A stretch of DNA of 14,366 nucleotides from CAYPZL01 sp964415045 (lineage in GTDB: Bacteria > Planctomycetota > Phycisphaerae > Sedimentisphaerales > Anaerobacaceae), in contig CAYPZL010000149.1 in the NCBI GenBank assembly GCA_964415045.1, positions 1 through 14,366 of the forward strand, in the 5' to 3' direction. The notes under the pieces are model-generated. The model saw nothing but the letters and a program-made list of their open reading frames with translations, was not told the DNA's origin and searched no databases. The translations under genes were made by a program, and so were the position numbers. Positions 1-7,837 of this stretch are shown here, piece after piece. Numbering within the stretch: the stretch's first letter is position 1; each line of letters begins with the position of its first letter.

Positions 1-301
1 TCGGGCAAACAGGCCGAATCCCTTGAATTGGCACACCATTCTACGCGAGCACCCCGTCTTCAAGGAAATCAAACCAACGATTTCCTTGAAGAATATAAGC
101 CTAATCTCCATTTTGCAAAACTCTACTTGATAATTGGTTGTTTCTCCGTTCACGGCCAATCCGACTGCCTCTGAGCAGATCGGGGGCAGGCATTTACCGC
201 AGAGCCCGGCGGTACGGCTCCGGCGCGGAACGGGGGCTCCGGCGGGCGCGGGCGAGCCTTGCGCGTCGGGGGAGCCGCGGTAGCTATTTGATTTGGAGGG
301 A
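1..301. other. Intergenic region without a convincing gene
   Basis: The first 140 bases are clearly more AT-rich than the rest of the window; positions 140-300 are very GC-rich. Two plus frames and one minus frame stay open for 40 to 60 codons from the window edge, but none has a good start, ribosome-binding site or recognisable product. One minus frame starts with ATG at 111 and runs off the left edge after 37 codons. It may be the beginning of a gene, but part of it is simply the inverted repeat at 57-92. This stretch is also the region downstream of the minus-strand phosphodiesterase gene. I see no terminator with a U-tract. Confidence 0.5.
57..92. repeat. Perfect 14-bp inverted repeat with 8-nt loop
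   Basis: The left arm at 57-70 (TCTTCAAGGAAATC) is the exact reverse complement of the right arm at 79-92, separated by AAACCAAC. Neither side has a run of T, so a Rho-independent terminator is unlikely on either strand. It could be an operator, a processed RNA hairpin or a mobile-element relic. It lies in the AT-rich edge of the window, so its proper neighbour may be outside. Confidence 0.85.
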
Positions 302-1135
302 TTATTGGCCCGGTCTCGGGCTGGCGAGGGGGCCGGAGAGTTGGCGGCGGAGCCACCCCGGGCGGTCTGTGGTGATGCCGGCGACGCCGAGCCTGGCGAG
401 GCGCCGGGCCTCGGCCGGGTCGTTGACGGTCCAGACGTAGAGGCCCAGGCCGGCCTCGTGCACGCGCGACGCGAACTCCTCTGTGACGCCGGCATAGTGG
501 ACGTTGAGCCCGTCGAGCCCGCTGGAGGCGACGTCCTCGACCAGGGCCGGGTCGTGCGGAATCCAGGCCTCGGTCTCTTTGTCCTTCTTCGTGCCGACGA
601 GCCAGTAGGCGGGGACATCGGGCATGAGGCGCTTGGCCGCGGTGATGGTCTCGAAGTCGAATGCGATGATGACGATTTGCTCGCGCTTGCCGCTGGCTTC
701 GATCGCGTTTTCCAGGGGCGAGAGGACCTCGGGTCCGCACTTGATCTCGACGAAGAGGCGCCGGCCCTTCGGGACCGTCTCGATGATCTCTTCGAGGAAG
801 GGAATGCGCTGGCCGGCGAAGGCCTCGCCCTTGAAGCTGCCGACGTCGAGCCGGCGCAGGCGCTCGGCCGGCGTGTTGGCGACCTCCAGCTCCTCGCCTC
901 CGGTGCGTTTCGTGGTCTTGTCGTGAATCACGACGATCCGCTTGTCCTGCGAGAGGTAGACGTCGACCTCGACGGCGTCGGCGTCTTTGGCCCAGGCCAG
1001 CTCGGCCGAGGCCACCGTGTTCTCCGGCGCCAGATGCGATGCGCCGCGGTGCGCGACGATCTCCATTTGCGACGTGCAGCCGGCGATTCCGATTACGGCA
1101 CAGGCCAACAAGACGAGCCATTTGTGTATTCTCAT
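302..1135 (-). CDS. Glycerophosphodiester phosphodiesterase family lipoprotein
   Basis: A 277-residue enzyme of the GDPD TIM-barrel family, which hydrolyses glycerophosphodiesters to glycerol-3-phosphate and an alcohol. The N-terminus is a lipoprotein signal ending in the lipobox IAGC with the modified cysteine at residue 20, so it should be anchored at the cell envelope. The family signature is intact: HRG at 29-31, PENT at 37-40, ExD at 56-58, HD at 71-72 and VEIK with Glu130. These supply the metal ligands and the catalytic histidines. I chose the start at 1135 over an in-frame ATG at 1189 because it begins directly before the signal peptide, has GGAAAGGG a few bases upstream, and the predicted transcription start near 1181 would exclude the upstream ATG. 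The length is normal for the family. It is divergent from the membrane protein gene. The substrate cannot be told from sequence. Confidence 0.93.
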   Translation of the reverse strand: MRIHKWLVLLACAVIGIAGCTSQMEIVAHRGASHLAPENTVASAELAWAKDADAVEVDVYLSQDKRIVVIHDKTTKRTGGEELEVANTPAERLRRLDVGSFKGEAFAGQRIPFLEEIIETVPKGRRLFVEIKCGPEVLSPLENAIEASGKREQIVIIAFDFETITAAKRLMPDVPAYWLVGTKKDKETEAWIPHDPALVEDVASSGLDGLNVHYAGVTEEFASRVHEAGLGLYVWTVNDPAEARRLARLGVAGITTDRPGWLRRQLSGPLASPRPGQ

Positions 1136-1187
1136 TTGAACCCTTTCCGAATGAGACGGTTGCTGCGAACCCAAAACGAAAGGGGCC

Positions 1188-1216
1188 ATCTTAGCCGATA
1201 TCGCCGCCGGTGTCCA
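1188..1216 (-). promoter_or_regulatory. Candidate sigma70 promoter for the phosphodiesterase gene
   Basis: Reading the minus strand, TGGACA (1216-1211) is followed after 17 bases by TAAGAT (1193-1188). This gives a transcription start near 1181 and a leader of about 45 bases before the ATG at 1135. The match is 5 of 6 for the -35 and 4 of 6 for the -10. It is inferred from consensus only. Confidence 0.45.
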
Positions 1217-1254
1217 CGCCCGCCCGGCGTCGGCGTGACGTCGCGGGCTCGGCC

Positions 1255-1283
1255 TTGCAAAAACGGCCCACGCAACAGATAAT
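1255..1283 (+). promoter_or_regulatory. Candidate sigma70 promoter for the membrane protein and pseudopilin genes
   Basis: TTGCAA (1255-1260), a 17-base spacer and GATAAT (1278-1283) match the sigma70 consensus at 4 and 5 of 6 positions. The predicted start is near 1290, leaving a leader of about 42 bases before the ATG at 1332. It lies back to back with the minus-strand promoter at 1188-1216, so a regulator binding in between could affect both directions. Confidence 0.55.
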
Positions 1284-1331
1284 AAATATCGAGAACGTAT
1301 ACGGGCCCGGGGCCCGGCCGGAGAACCGGAT

Positions 1332-2171
1332 ATGCTGGAACTGCTGATACGAACGGAAACGCTTTTCGTGGGCCTGACGCCCGTGAAGCTGATGGCTATC
1401 GGTATGCCCGCGTTGGTGGTGGGGCTGATCTTCTGGCTGGGCGGGGTTCGTTACAGTACGCCGATTACGGGATTGCTCGGCGCGGTTGTGGGCGCTGCGG
1501 CCGGGTTGCTGGTGGGCCAGTGGCTGACGCTGCACCTCCTGCTGAGCATGGTCGTTGGTGCGGCGGTGCTGGCGACGGTCTCGGTTCTGCTGCGCAACAT
1601 CTTGATCCTGGTGCTGGCCGTGCTGGTGGTGGCGGCTGCGGCCGGCGGAGGCTATATGGTCGTCCTGCTCGACAGGGTCGCCCCGACCGAGCAGGCGCAG
1701 GAGCGGACCTCAGGCGAGGCTCCCGCCGGCGCCCAGTCGTTCAGTCAGATGGAACCGGCGGCGCGGCTGGATTACGTGGACCGGATGGCCCGCCAGCAGG
1801 AGGATTTCTCCGAGCGGGTCCGCGCCATCGGCACCGACACATTCGAGGTGGTCCAACCGCATTTGTGGAAGCTCATCCTGGCCGCGCTGGCCGGGGCGGC
1901 GGTCTCGATCTTCCTGGTCTGGTTCGTCAAGAACGCCCTGATCGCGCTGGCGTACAGCGTCGTCGGGACGGGCGCGCTCGTCGTCGGCGCCCAGACCGTG
2001 CTGCTGGCGGCCAACGTCCGCGCCGCCTCGGCGCTGCCGGCCAACCCCTGGCTGCTGCCCGGTACTTGCGGCGGGATGGTCGCCTTCGGCTGGATCATCC
2101 AGATCCTCGCCACTCGAAAGCCCAAGGAAAAGCGGGAAAAAGGACGCAAGGACGTCGAAGCGGATGAATGA
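1332..2171 (+). CDS. Polytopic membrane protein of unknown function
   Basis: A 279-residue integral membrane protein that I do not recognise. Four hydrophobic segments lie at about 19-40, 44-62, 66-86 and 88-112. A hydrophilic loop of about 65 residues follows (113-178), rich in Gln, Glu and Arg. Three more hydrophobic segments lie at about 180-199, 203-227 and 241-262. The protein ends in a strongly basic tail (RKPKEKREKGRKD), which is probably cytoplasmic. No catalytic or transporter motif is visible. The start ATG has GGAGA seven bases upstream. The next gene begins 52 bases downstream on the same strand with no terminator between, so the two are probably co-transcribed. A link with pseudopilin assembly is possible from position alone and is not shown by sequence. 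Confidence 0.85.
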   Translation: MLELLIRTETLFVGLTPVKLMAIGMPALVVGLIFWLGGVRYSTPITGLLGAVVGAAAGLLVGQWLTLHLLLSMVVGAAVLATVSVLLRNILILVLAVLVVAAAAGGGYMVVLLDRVAPTEQAQERTSGEAPAGAQSFSQMEPAARLDYVDRMARQQEDFSERVRAIGTDTFEVVQPHLWKLILAALAGAAVSIFLVWFVKNALIALAYSVVGTGALVVGAQTVLLAANVRAASALPANPWLLPGTCGGMVAFGWIIQILATRKPKEKREKGRKDVEADE

Positions 2172-2223
2172 GACCGGCGCCGCGTTGTGGGTGGTGTCGG
2201 GAAAAAGTAACGAGGGTCTCATC

Positions 2224-3057
2224 ATGGACCAAGCGAGTCGCAGCGGGGATCGCGTCCGTGCGTTCACCCTCATTGAGCTGCTGGTCGTCATTGCCGTCAT
2301 TGCAGTGTTGATGAGCATTCTGATGCCCGCCCTGCGCATGGCCAAGGAGCAATCGAAGCGAGCGGTGTGTGCGAGCAATCTCAGGGGCTTCGCCATGGCG
2401 GTGTTCACCTATGCCGCCGACCATGATGAGAAGATCCCTCCGGCCTTCTATCAAAACGGCACCAGTCCTTATCGATGCTACATGCTCTTCGAGATCGACG
2501 TGTCGCAACCGTGGGGCCGGCACATCCGCGAAGTCCACAATCTCGGGCGGCTCTACACGGAGAACTACATCAAGACCGGCAAGGCGTACTACTGCCCCAG
2601 TGCGGCCAAGGTGGCCGACGACGGGCGCGTGTCGGGGTACTACTACGATGCATATCGTGACAACGAGCACCCCTGGCCCTGGATCAACACGCATGCGACC
2701 CATTACACCGGAGGCAGCGTGGACAACGTGCGCAGCGGCTACAACTACCTTCCCCAGGCCAGGGGAAAAAAGGCGCCCGTCAACGGCGGCGACCTGGAGT
2801 TCCCCGACATGGCCAGGAGCACCGTGGAACTCGATCCGGGCGCGGCGATGGCGACGGATTTCTTCAACAACGTCAATTCGCTGGCCCACAAGAAAGGGCT
2901 GCGCGGCGGGGGGGGCTTGAACGTGCTTTACGCCGACGGCAGCCTTCAATTCAGGAATGATTCGGACGCGTTCGATCCGATCCTCTGGCAGAAGTCGATA
3001 AACGTTCCCGAGGGGGAATTCTGCTTCAGGAGCATATTGGACAGGCTCCAGAGGTGA
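2224..3057 (+). CDS. Pseudopilin-like protein with prepilin N-terminal methylation motif
   Basis: A 277-residue protein with a type IV prepilin leader of 13 residues ending in Ala, then FTLIELLVVIAVIAVLMSIL. Glu18 is the conserved fifth residue of the mature protein. A prepilin peptidase would cut before Phe14 and methylate it, and the hydrophobic helix anchors or assembles the protein. After it comes the CxSNLR segment (Cys49 to Arg54) and a YAADHDEKIPP stretch, typical of the large planctomycete families with DUF1559-like pseudopilins. Near the C-terminus NVLYADGS (DG at 238-239) resembles the H-X9-DG motif, but the nearest upstream His222 is 15 residues away, with a glycine-rich insertion. 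An in-frame ATG at 2164 overlaps the preceding gene but has no ribosome-binding site; the ATG at 2224 has GAGGG seven bases upstream. Planctomycetes carry many such paralogues, and the role of this one is unknown. Confidence 0.88.
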   Translation: MDQASRSGDRVRAFTLIELLVVIAVIAVLMSILMPALRMAKEQSKRAVCASNLRGFAMAVFTYAADHDEKIPPAFYQNGTSPYRCYMLFEIDVSQPWGRHIREVHNLGRLYTENYIKTGKAYYCPSAAKVADDGRVSGYYYDAYRDNEHPWPWINTHATHYTGGSVDNVRSGYNYLPQARGKKAPVNGGDLEFPDMARSTVELDPGAAMATDFFNNVNSLAHKKGLRGGGGLNVLYADGSLQFRNDSDAFDPILWQKSINVPEGEFCFRSILDRLQR

Positions 3058-3074
3058 GCGTCAGCTCATTTCTT
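3055..3074 (+). terminator. Weak candidate terminator after the pseudopilin gene
   Basis: TGAGC and GCTCA form a 5-bp stem around a GTCA loop, followed by TTTCTT. The stem overlaps the stop codon. It is short and its T-run is interrupted, so it may not act strongly. G-U pairs could extend it. Confidence 0.25.
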
Positions 3075-3096
3075 ATCGGGGACATCGATGGTGACC

Positions 3097-3105
3097 TGTT
3101 ATAAT
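3097..3105 (+). promoter_or_regulatory. Extended -10 promoter for the 994-residue protein gene
   Basis: TGTTATAAT contains a perfect TATAAT (3100-3105) preceded by the TGn extension. The -35 position has no good match, which is normal for extended -10 promoters. Transcription would start near 3112, giving a leader of about 44 bases. This suggests the gene is expressed separately from the pseudopilin gene. Confidence 0.6.
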
Positions 3106-3142
3106 GGTATGCATCGGTCCATGTGTTTTGGCCACTTGTTTG

Positions 3143-3149
3143 AAGGAGG
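3143..3149 (+). promoter_or_regulatory. Strong ribosome-binding site AAGGAGG
   Basis: AAGGAGG stands six bases before the ATG at 3156 and fixes that start. The same motif at the same distance, in nearly the same local sequence, precedes the genes at 8779 and 12035. Confidence 0.85.
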
Positions 3150-3155
3150 AGTGTT

Positions 3156-6140
3156 ATGTGTGCGAAAGCCAGGTTTCTTGTCGTCCTTCTCGCGTTGAGC
3201 TTGAGCGTCTTCGCCCGGGCGGATTTCAGAACGGTGGGTGTCTACGATGTAGACGACGGGCCCCATCACAACCAGGTCGATCAGAGCGGCGTGTATGACA
3301 GCCACACGGGCGGCGCCGGACCGGACAACGTTGTCGATTTGGCCACGTTTCAGGAACTCGTCGAACGAGCCTTTGCCGCGGACGTCGGAGGCGTCATCGA
3401 CGGCGAGGGGCCGGATGACAACTTGCCTTCGGATGATATCATCGTCGCCCACTTCGGGATCAACGCGACCAAGTCCGTGAGTTTCGAAAGCACCAGCGGC
3501 AACCTCTCCCATGGCAGCGGCGGAGGCAGCGGGAATCGCCTGCCCCTGTCGGGGGACCACCGTTTTGCCAAGGGCAGTACGAATGATTTCATCTTCACTA
3601 TCGGCGCGGTAGACGGCGGGGAGCCGGACGAGGCGATCACCTTTTTCGCCGGCTCACTGATCGAACGAGACAATCGTGAGACCACGCCCGAGGTAACGGC
3701 CACCTTCAGCGACGGCAGCACGGTCACGGCCACGGCGGACATGGTCGGGGACGACGATTCCCCCAACGACAAGGATACGTTCTTCGGTTTCATGGCCCCG
3801 GCCGGTACGAGCATCGTATCCGTGGAATTCCAACTGAACGAGTATGTCCACCTCGACGATATCGGCTTCATCACCTCCAGCTTCGTGCTGCATCCCGAGC
3901 GGGCGTCGTCTCCGCGTCCCAGCGCCGGCGCTACCGACGTGCCCACCACTGTGGTGCTGAGCTGGACGCCGGGGGAGGGGGCCGTTCAACATGACGTCTA
4001 TCTCGGCATGGATTACGACGCCGTCAATGCAGCCGAGCGCAGCAATCCGCTGGACGTGTTGGCAAGCCAGGCCCAGGGCGCCAGTACGTTTGGTCCGGAG
4101 CGGCCCCTCGAATTGGGCCGGACGTATTACTGGCGCGTGGATGAGGTCCAGGGCGCCACGATATACAAAGGGGATGTGTGGGAGTTCACCGTCGAGCCCG
4201 CGGCGTACCCGCTGGCCGGTCAGAGGATCGCGGCCGCGGCCTCCAGCGCCATGGACCCGAACACGGCGGGTGCGGAAAACACCGTGAACGAATCCGGACT
4301 GACCGAGGACGACATGCACGGCGTCGAACTGACGACCATGTGGCTCAGCGCTCCTGAAGGACTGGAGTCGGCCTGGATCGAGTACAGCTTCGACAAGGTC
4401 TATGCCCTGCACGAGCTGCACGTGTGGAATTACAACGGCGAGGGGTTGAACACCATGTACGGCTTGCGGGAGGCAACCATCGAGTATTCCCCCGACGGTG
4501 TCACCTGGACGGCGCTGGAGAATGTCCCGGAATTCGCCCAGGCGCCCGGCACCGCCGATTATGCGCCTGACATCGTGATCGATTTCAATGACGTGGTTGC
4601 GAGGCAGGTCCGGATTACGGCGCTGAGCAACTGGAGCCCGGGCGGCGTTTTCGACCAATACGGCCTCAGCGAGGTTCGCTTTCTGTACGTACCCCTGCGG
4701 GCCCGCGCTTTGAGTCCCGCGCCGGGCAGCGCGGACGTGGATCCCAACGTGGTGTTGAGCTGGCGTGCCGGTCGGCAGGCGGCGACGCATGAGGTGTATT
4801 TAGGCGGCGATCCCAACGACCTGCCCCTGGCCGACGTTGTCACGGGCGCCCCCTACGCGGCCTATGACACCACCGCCCAGGGCCTTGAATTAGGCCGAAC
4901 CTACTACTGGAAGGTCAACGAGGTTAACGAGCTTGAGGCGCCCGACGTCTGGGAAGGCGATGTTTCGGAGTTTTCCACGCGCCAGTTCCTCGTGGTGGAC
5001 GATTTTGAGAGCTACACCAACGATGCCGCCACGTTCAGCCGCGTGTTCCAGACCTGGATCGACGGCGCCGGCTATACCAATCCGGTGGAAGTTCCCGGCA
5101 ACGGGACCGGCTCCTACATGGGCCACGATCCTTCCCTGGGCGATATCATGGAGACGGGCAGCGTGCATGGCGGGGCGCAATCGGCGCCGCTCTACTACGG
5201 CAACGCCGGCCAGAGCGTCTCGGAAGTGGATCGCACGTTCGACGAACCGCAGGATTGGACCGTGATGGGAATCCGGGAACTGGCGGTGCACTATCAGGGT
5301 TTTCCGACGGCGCTGGTCCAGGACCCCAACGGCGCGCTGCGGCTGAGCGCCGGCGGTGACAACATGATGTCGAACGACGTGACGGCGGATGGATGCCGCT
5401 TTGTGTATAAGCAGCTCAGCGGTGACGGCTCGATCATCGCCCGGCTCGAGAGTCATCCGCACATCCATAATTGGGGCAAAGCCGGTGTGATGATTCGGGA
5501 GAGCCTGGATCCCGGAGCCAAGGGCGCTTCGCTGTATGCCACGGGAACCAATGGCATCCGCATCGGTTTCCGGGACCTGGCGTTCGCGGGCGCCAGCCAC
5601 ACGGGGGGTTCGGACCCTGCCATGGCAAACCAGGAGGAACCGGTATGGCTCAAACTGGAACGGTCTGGTAACAACATCAGTGCCTTCTTCACGCCGGACC
5701 CGGCCACGCAGGATTGGATTCCGGCCGTCGGCAATCCCCGGGTCATTCCGATGGGGAGCAACGTCTTGATTGGCCTGGCCCTGACCAGCCGTTACCAGAC
5801 CCGGCCCATTACCGCCGTGTTTACCGATGTCTCCGCCGAGGCGACAGGTCCCTGGCAGGTGGGCGACGTGGGCGAACTGGTCCCGGCCAACGAACCGGCT
5901 CAGTTGTACGTGGCGATTGAAGATGCGAGCGGCAAGCGTGCAGTGGTCAACCATGCCGACGGTGACGACTCCGTGCTCAACGGCCAATGGACCGCCTGGC
6001 GTGTCCCGCTCGATGGTTTTATCGGTGTGGATCTGAGCCAGGTCAAGACGCTGACCCTCGGAGTCAGCTCATCGCAGCCCGGCGCGAGGGGGCTTGTGCT
6101 GATCGACGACATCGAGCTGTGGCCGCAGGCCGGTGAATAG
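3156..6140 (+). CDS. Large secreted modular protein with discoidin-like and DUF1349-like domains
   Basis: A 994-residue exported protein. Residues 1-22 form a Sec signal peptide with a likely cut after ARA. Residues 23-245 are an acidic, beta-rich region I do not recognise. A fibronectin-III/Ig-like module follows (about 246-348, YYWRVDEV at 324-331), then an F5/8 type C (discoidin)-like domain (about 350-512), which in this fold usually binds glycans. A second Ig-like module (about 513-608) has YYWKVNEV at 583-590. The C-terminal DDFESYTN domain starts near 612 and ends with the VLIDDIELW strand at about 981-989. Within this last domain, about 715-897 looks inserted: it resembles the DUF1349 concanavalin-like fold (GDGSIIARLES, KAGVMIRESLD). 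No catalytic motif is seen. There is no C-terminal anchor, LPXTG or PEP-CTERM, so the protein is probably released or held non-covalently. It is likely a carbohydrate-binding or surface protein. Confidence 0.9.
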   Translation: MCAKARFLVVLLALSLSVFARADFRTVGVYDVDDGPHHNQVDQSGVYDSHTGGAGPDNVVDLATFQELVERAFAADVGGVIDGEGPDDNLPSDDIIVAHFGINATKSVSFESTSGNLSHGSGGGSGNRLPLSGDHRFAKGSTNDFIFTIGAVDGGEPDEAITFFAGSLIERDNRETTPEVTATFSDGSTVTATADMVGDDDSPNDKDTFFGFMAPAGTSIVSVEFQLNEYVHLDDIGFITSSFVLHPERASSPRPSAGATDVPTTVVLSWTPGEGAVQHDVYLGMDYDAVNAAERSNPLDVLASQAQGASTFGPERPLELGRTYYWRVDEVQGATIYKGDVWEFTVEPAAYPLAGQRIAAAASSAMDPNTAGAENTVNESGLTEDDMHGVELTTMWLSAPEGLESAWIEYSFDKVYALHELHVWNYNGEGLNTMYGLREATIEYSPDGVTWTALENVPEFAQAPGTADYAPDIVIDFNDVVARQVRITALSNWSPGGVFDQYGLSEVRFLYVPLRARALSPAPGSADVDPNVVLSWRAGRQAATHEVYLGGDPNDLPLADVVTGAPYAAYDTTAQGLELGRTYYWKVNEVNELEAPDVWEGDVSEFSTRQFLVVDDFESYTNDAATFSRVFQTWIDGAGYTNPVEVPGNGTGSYMGHDPSLGDIMETGSVHGGAQSAPLYYGNAGQSVSEVDRTFDEPQDWTVMGIRELAVHYQGFPTALVQDPNGALRLSAGGDNMMSNDVTADGCRFVYKQLSGDGSIIARLESHPHIHNWGKAGVMIRESLDPGAKGASLYATGTNGIRIGFRDLAFAGASHTGGSDPAMANQEEPVWLKLERSGNNISAFFTPDPATQDWIPAVGNPRVIPMGSNVLIGLALTSRYQTRPITAVFTDVSAEATGPWQVGDVGELVPANEPAQLYVAIEDASGKRAVVNHADGDDSVLNGQWTAWRVPLDGFIGVDLSQVKTLTLGVSSSQPGARGLVLIDDIELWPQAGE

Positions 6141-6206
6141 GATGGCCTGCCAGGGAATGTAGACGTTGAATCATTTGCCACGGACGACAACGCAATGACG
6201 CAGGAT

Positions 6207-6251
6207 CGGCCGGTACGGCAGTGTGACCCGTTCAGGCTGCTGAGCCGGCCG
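6207..6251 (+). repeat. Interrupted inverted repeat upstream of the beta-helix gene
   Basis: CGGCCGG (6207-6213) pairs with CCGGCCG (6245-6251), and inside it GCAG (6218-6221) pairs with CTGC (6237-6240), separated by symmetric 4-base internal loops. It lies between the stop of the large gene and the start of the beta-helix gene. No T-run follows, so it is a poor intrinsic terminator; it could be an mRNA processing or leader structure. The rest of 6141-6289 shows nothing recognisable. Confidence 0.4.
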
Positions 6252-6289
6252 TCCTTCCAAGAGACGTGTGTTCAGCAATAGGTGTAACC

Positions 6290-7774
6290 GTGACCAGATA
6301 CAACCCGTATGGTCCCCTTGTCTCTTTCTTGCTGCTGGTCCTGCAATGTTTGCCCTGCGCGGCGAAGGAATACCGGATTGACTCGCAGGAGCGATTCGAC
6401 GCTCTGCGTGCGGCGGCTTTCGGCCCGGGTGACGTCATCTTGTTCAAGCGGGGCGCGCAGTTCCAGGGGATGTTCGCGCCGTCGGGCCGCGGCGCCGAGC
6501 GCGCGCCCATCCGAATCGACGTCTACGGGCAGGGGGCCAGACCCACGATCAACGGTCAAGGCAAGCACACCGCCGGTCTGCTCCTGCGCAATCCGTCGTA
6601 CTGGGAAGTCAACGGCCTCGCAATCACCAATACCGATGGAACCGATGCGGATCAGGGGCAGTTGTTCGGCATCTACGTTCTGGTGCAGGGACAGGAGGGG
6701 ACATACAAGCACATCTACATCAACGATTGCTACATCCACGACGTCAACGGCAAAGTGGCCGGCAAGAGACGCGGCGGCATCCACGTCCATGTGAAGGACC
6801 TGACTGCCACGACCCTCCACGACCTTCGCATCACGAACAACCGAATCGTCCGGGTCGGGGGCGTGGGCATCGGCAACGCCTCGTCCTGCGGGCGCGTCGA
6901 GTTTCGCGAGCACGACACGGTCTCCCAGTACCTGTGGACCGGGGTGTACGTGGCCGGCAATACCATCAACCATACCGGACGCAACAGCATCATCGCGCGC
7001 GTCAGCAAGGACGCCGTCTATGAACGCAACACGCTGGCCCACAGCAGTCGATACGATACGGGGCACAGCATCTTCTGCTTCAACACCGACGGGATCAAAA
7101 TCCAGTACAACGAGGCGTACGGGAACGTGGGACGCGGAGGAATCGACCGGGGCGGCTTCGACGCCGATTACAACTGCGTCAACACGTTCATCCAGTACAA
7201 CTACAGCCACGACAACCTGTGGTTCTGCGGCATCATGAAGAGACGCAACCGCAACGTCGTCATCCGGTACAACGTCAGCCAGAACGACAAGAAGGGGATA
7301 TACTTTTACGGGTTCGAGAAGGAGCGCAAGGCCCGTGACATTCACATCTACAACAACACCCATTTCGTGAGCGAGGGCCTGGACGTCTGCGTCTTTCCCG
7401 AAGGACGAACGCCCCTCAACTCGCGCTTCGAGAACAACATCTTCTTTTTCCAAGGACGGGGCGAATGGGGCGAAAACGCCGGCGGGATCGACACGTTATT
7501 TCGGAACAATCTGTACTTCAACATCGCGCCCCATGAGTCGGAGACCCGTCCCATCGTCGCCGATCCCCTGTTCGTCCGGCCCGGCAGCGCCGCCGCGGAC
7601 ATCGACCTCAAGACCATGGACGCCCTGCGGGGGTATCGACTCCGGCCCGGCTCGCCGTGCATAAACGCCGGGATCGACATCGAGGACAATGGCGGACAGG
7701 ACCTTCTCAAAACGAAGCTCGTACCCGCAAGCACGGACATTGGCGCCACGGCCTATGCAAGCCCCGAGAAGTAA
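6290..7774 (+). CDS. Secreted right-handed parallel beta-helix protein, possible polysaccharide lyase
   Basis: A protein of about 494 residues with a signal peptide (hydrophobic core about 10-20, likely cut after PCAA near residue 25). The first domain (about 26-95) has the YRIDSQERFD and PGDVILFKRG pattern that often opens pectate-lyase-superfamily proteins. Residues about 95-400 are repeated short beta-strand turns rich in Asn, Gly and Ile (NNRIVRVGGVGIG, YNYSHDN, RYNVSQNDKKGIYFYG), typical of a beta-helix. The C-terminus has SPCINAG (Cys457) and DIGATAY, resembling the choice-of-anchor Q pattern. Related proteins include lyases of several families and non-enzymatic glycan binders; I cannot assign catalytic residues. 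The start is uncertain: GTG at 6290 has AGGTG five bases upstream and gives a compact signal peptide, while an in-frame GTG at 6266 has no useful ribosome-binding site. It follows the 994-residue protein gene by about 150 bases and may be partly co-transcribed. Confidence 0.85.
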   Translation: MTRYNPYGPLVSFLLLVLQCLPCAAKEYRIDSQERFDALRAAAFGPGDVILFKRGAQFQGMFAPSGRGAERAPIRIDVYGQGARPTINGQGKHTAGLLLRNPSYWEVNGLAITNTDGTDADQGQLFGIYVLVQGQEGTYKHIYINDCYIHDVNGKVAGKRRGGIHVHVKDLTATTLHDLRITNNRIVRVGGVGIGNASSCGRVEFREHDTVSQYLWTGVYVAGNTINHTGRNSIIARVSKDAVYERNTLAHSSRYDTGHSIFCFNTDGIKIQYNEAYGNVGRGGIDRGGFDADYNCVNTFIQYNYSHDNLWFCGIMKRRNRNVVIRYNVSQNDKKGIYFYGFEKERKARDIHIYNNTHFVSEGLDVCVFPEGRTPLNSRFENNIFFFQGRGEWGENAGGIDTLFRNNLYFNIAPHESETRPIVADPLFVRPGSAAADIDLKTMDALRGYRLRPGSPCINAGIDIEDNGGQDLLKTKLVPASTDIGATAYASPEK

Positions 7775-7790
7775 GCGCGGGCGACTCGCG

Positions 7791-7837
7791 TGTCCCGGGG
7801 AGACGATCGCCGGTGGCATCGGGCCCGGGGACATCGT
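7791..7837. repeat. GC-rich inverted repeats between convergent genes
   Basis: GACGAT (7802-7807) pairs with ATCGTC (7832-7837), and TGTCCC near 7791 can pair with GGGACA near 7828. The structures compete and lack a T-run. Their position between two converging genes fits a two-way transcription barrier, but the evidence is weak. Confidence 0.25.

Noticed and set aside
1..174. Plus-strand frame open from the left edge, possibly the end of an upstream gene
   Set aside because: Two plus frames are open here at once, the sequence is AT-rich and contains a perfect inverted repeat, and neither translation resembles a known protein end.
150..1121. Second long minus-strand frame overlapping the phosphodiesterase gene
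   Set aside because: It is an Arg- and Pro-rich shadow in another frame; the phosphodiesterase frame has intact catalytic motifs and a lipobox.
2164..2223. Upstream ATG giving the pseudopilin 20 more residues and overlapping the membrane protein gene
   Set aside because: There is no ribosome-binding site before it, and the extension would put 33 residues before the prepilin cleavage site instead of 13.
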